A DNA stretch of 35,000 bases from Chrysomallon squamiferum (taxonomy: Eukaryota; Mollusca; Gastropoda; Neomphalida; Peltospiridae): positions 20,189,041 to 20,224,040 of the forward strand of contig CM022677.1 in assembly GCA_012295275.1 (NCBI GenBank), given 5' to 3'. This document shows, piece by piece, positions 34,522 to 35,000 of this stretch. The translations under genes and the position numbers were made by a program. The notes under the pieces were generated by a model, which was not told the DNA's origin, ran no database searches, and worked only from the letters and a program-made list of their open reading frames with translations. Position 1 is the stretch's first letter. Each line of letters starts with the position of its first letter.

Positions 34522-35000
34522 CTGAAAAAAACCAAAAAAAAAAAAAAAAAAAACCCCAAAAACATAACCATTAAAAATATTCTTCATTATATTTTCCTAC
34601 TAACACTCTTTAATAAACGTGAGTATTGGAAACTATTTTCTTATTCAAATTAAAAGTTTTTAATTAGAACAGTTTTTTATTTAAACAAAAAATAATAATA
34701 ATAAAAAAAAATTAAAAAAATAAAAATAAAAAATTAATAAATAAATAAGTAGATCCCCTTTTTCAAAACGTATTTGAAAAACACAGTACAAACTGATTAG
34801 AGCCATTTATGTTCCAGTTAAAACAGCACACCTGTTTTATTTGAAGTATTTTAAGTAATTTACACTGATGCATTAAATATTTCTAACTTGTGGCAAAGCA
34901 CTATTACCTATGAACGTTTTTGTGGAGGCATAAAACAAAGACTGTTTATAAACTCAAATTAGTGAAAGATTTGTAAGCAAAACACTTTGTTGTGTAGGTC
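34522..35000. other. Intron sequence, no feature seen
   Basis: AT-rich with homopolymers. No stretch resembles the preceding NUP155 region, which should lie beyond 35000. Confidence 0.5.

Overview
The window reads as nuclear DNA of an invertebrate animal, most likely a mollusc or other lophotrochozoan (inference). It is AT-rich, with short exons split by GT-AG introns, and the introns and intergenic DNA are packed with micro- and minisatellites. I see no bacterial gene organisation, no complete transposon and no RNA gene. All convincing genes are on the minus strand.

Left part (1-15545): a three-copy tandem array, unit about 6.7 kb, of a leucine-rich-repeat (LRR) receptor gene. Copy A (1-506) is cut by the window edge; copies B (4496-7239) and C (11197-14025) are complete. 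Each looks like a one-exon secreted LRR protein, but splice sites and phases show two further exons: one encodes a transmembrane helix (5151-5256; 11853-11958), the other a basic cytoplasmic tail (4496-4640; 11197-11341). The product is a type I membrane protein: signal peptide, LRRNT, about 14 LRRs, LRRCT, Thr-rich stalk, one helix, 48-residue tail without a TIR domain. Between B and C the helix and tail are identical and the introns nearly so, while the ectodomain differs at 33 aligned positions, many on the predicted ligand-binding face of the LRR sheet. This is the pattern of a diversifying recognition receptor.

Middle (15546-17792): intergenic. The array homology ends at the intron 1 splice donor of copy C. 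A possible promoter for copy C (CCAAT, E-box, ETS-like, TATA-like) lies near 15820-15900, next to a perfect 38-bp palindrome.

Right part (17793-34521): the 3' half of the nucleoporin gene NUP155, 18 exons, about 735 residues of the C-terminal alpha-helical scaffold domain. Phases agree across all exons. Several introns carry tandem arrays that look like copies of the neighbouring exon-intron boundary, so they repeat its splice sites. At one exon (33943-34145) such a duplication seems to have been absorbed in frame, adding 30 residues.

The two loci are functionally unrelated (innate-type recognition versus nuclear pore scaffold). They share a strong tendency for local tandem duplication, which has shaped the LRR stalk, the LRR 3' UTR and the NUP155 introns.
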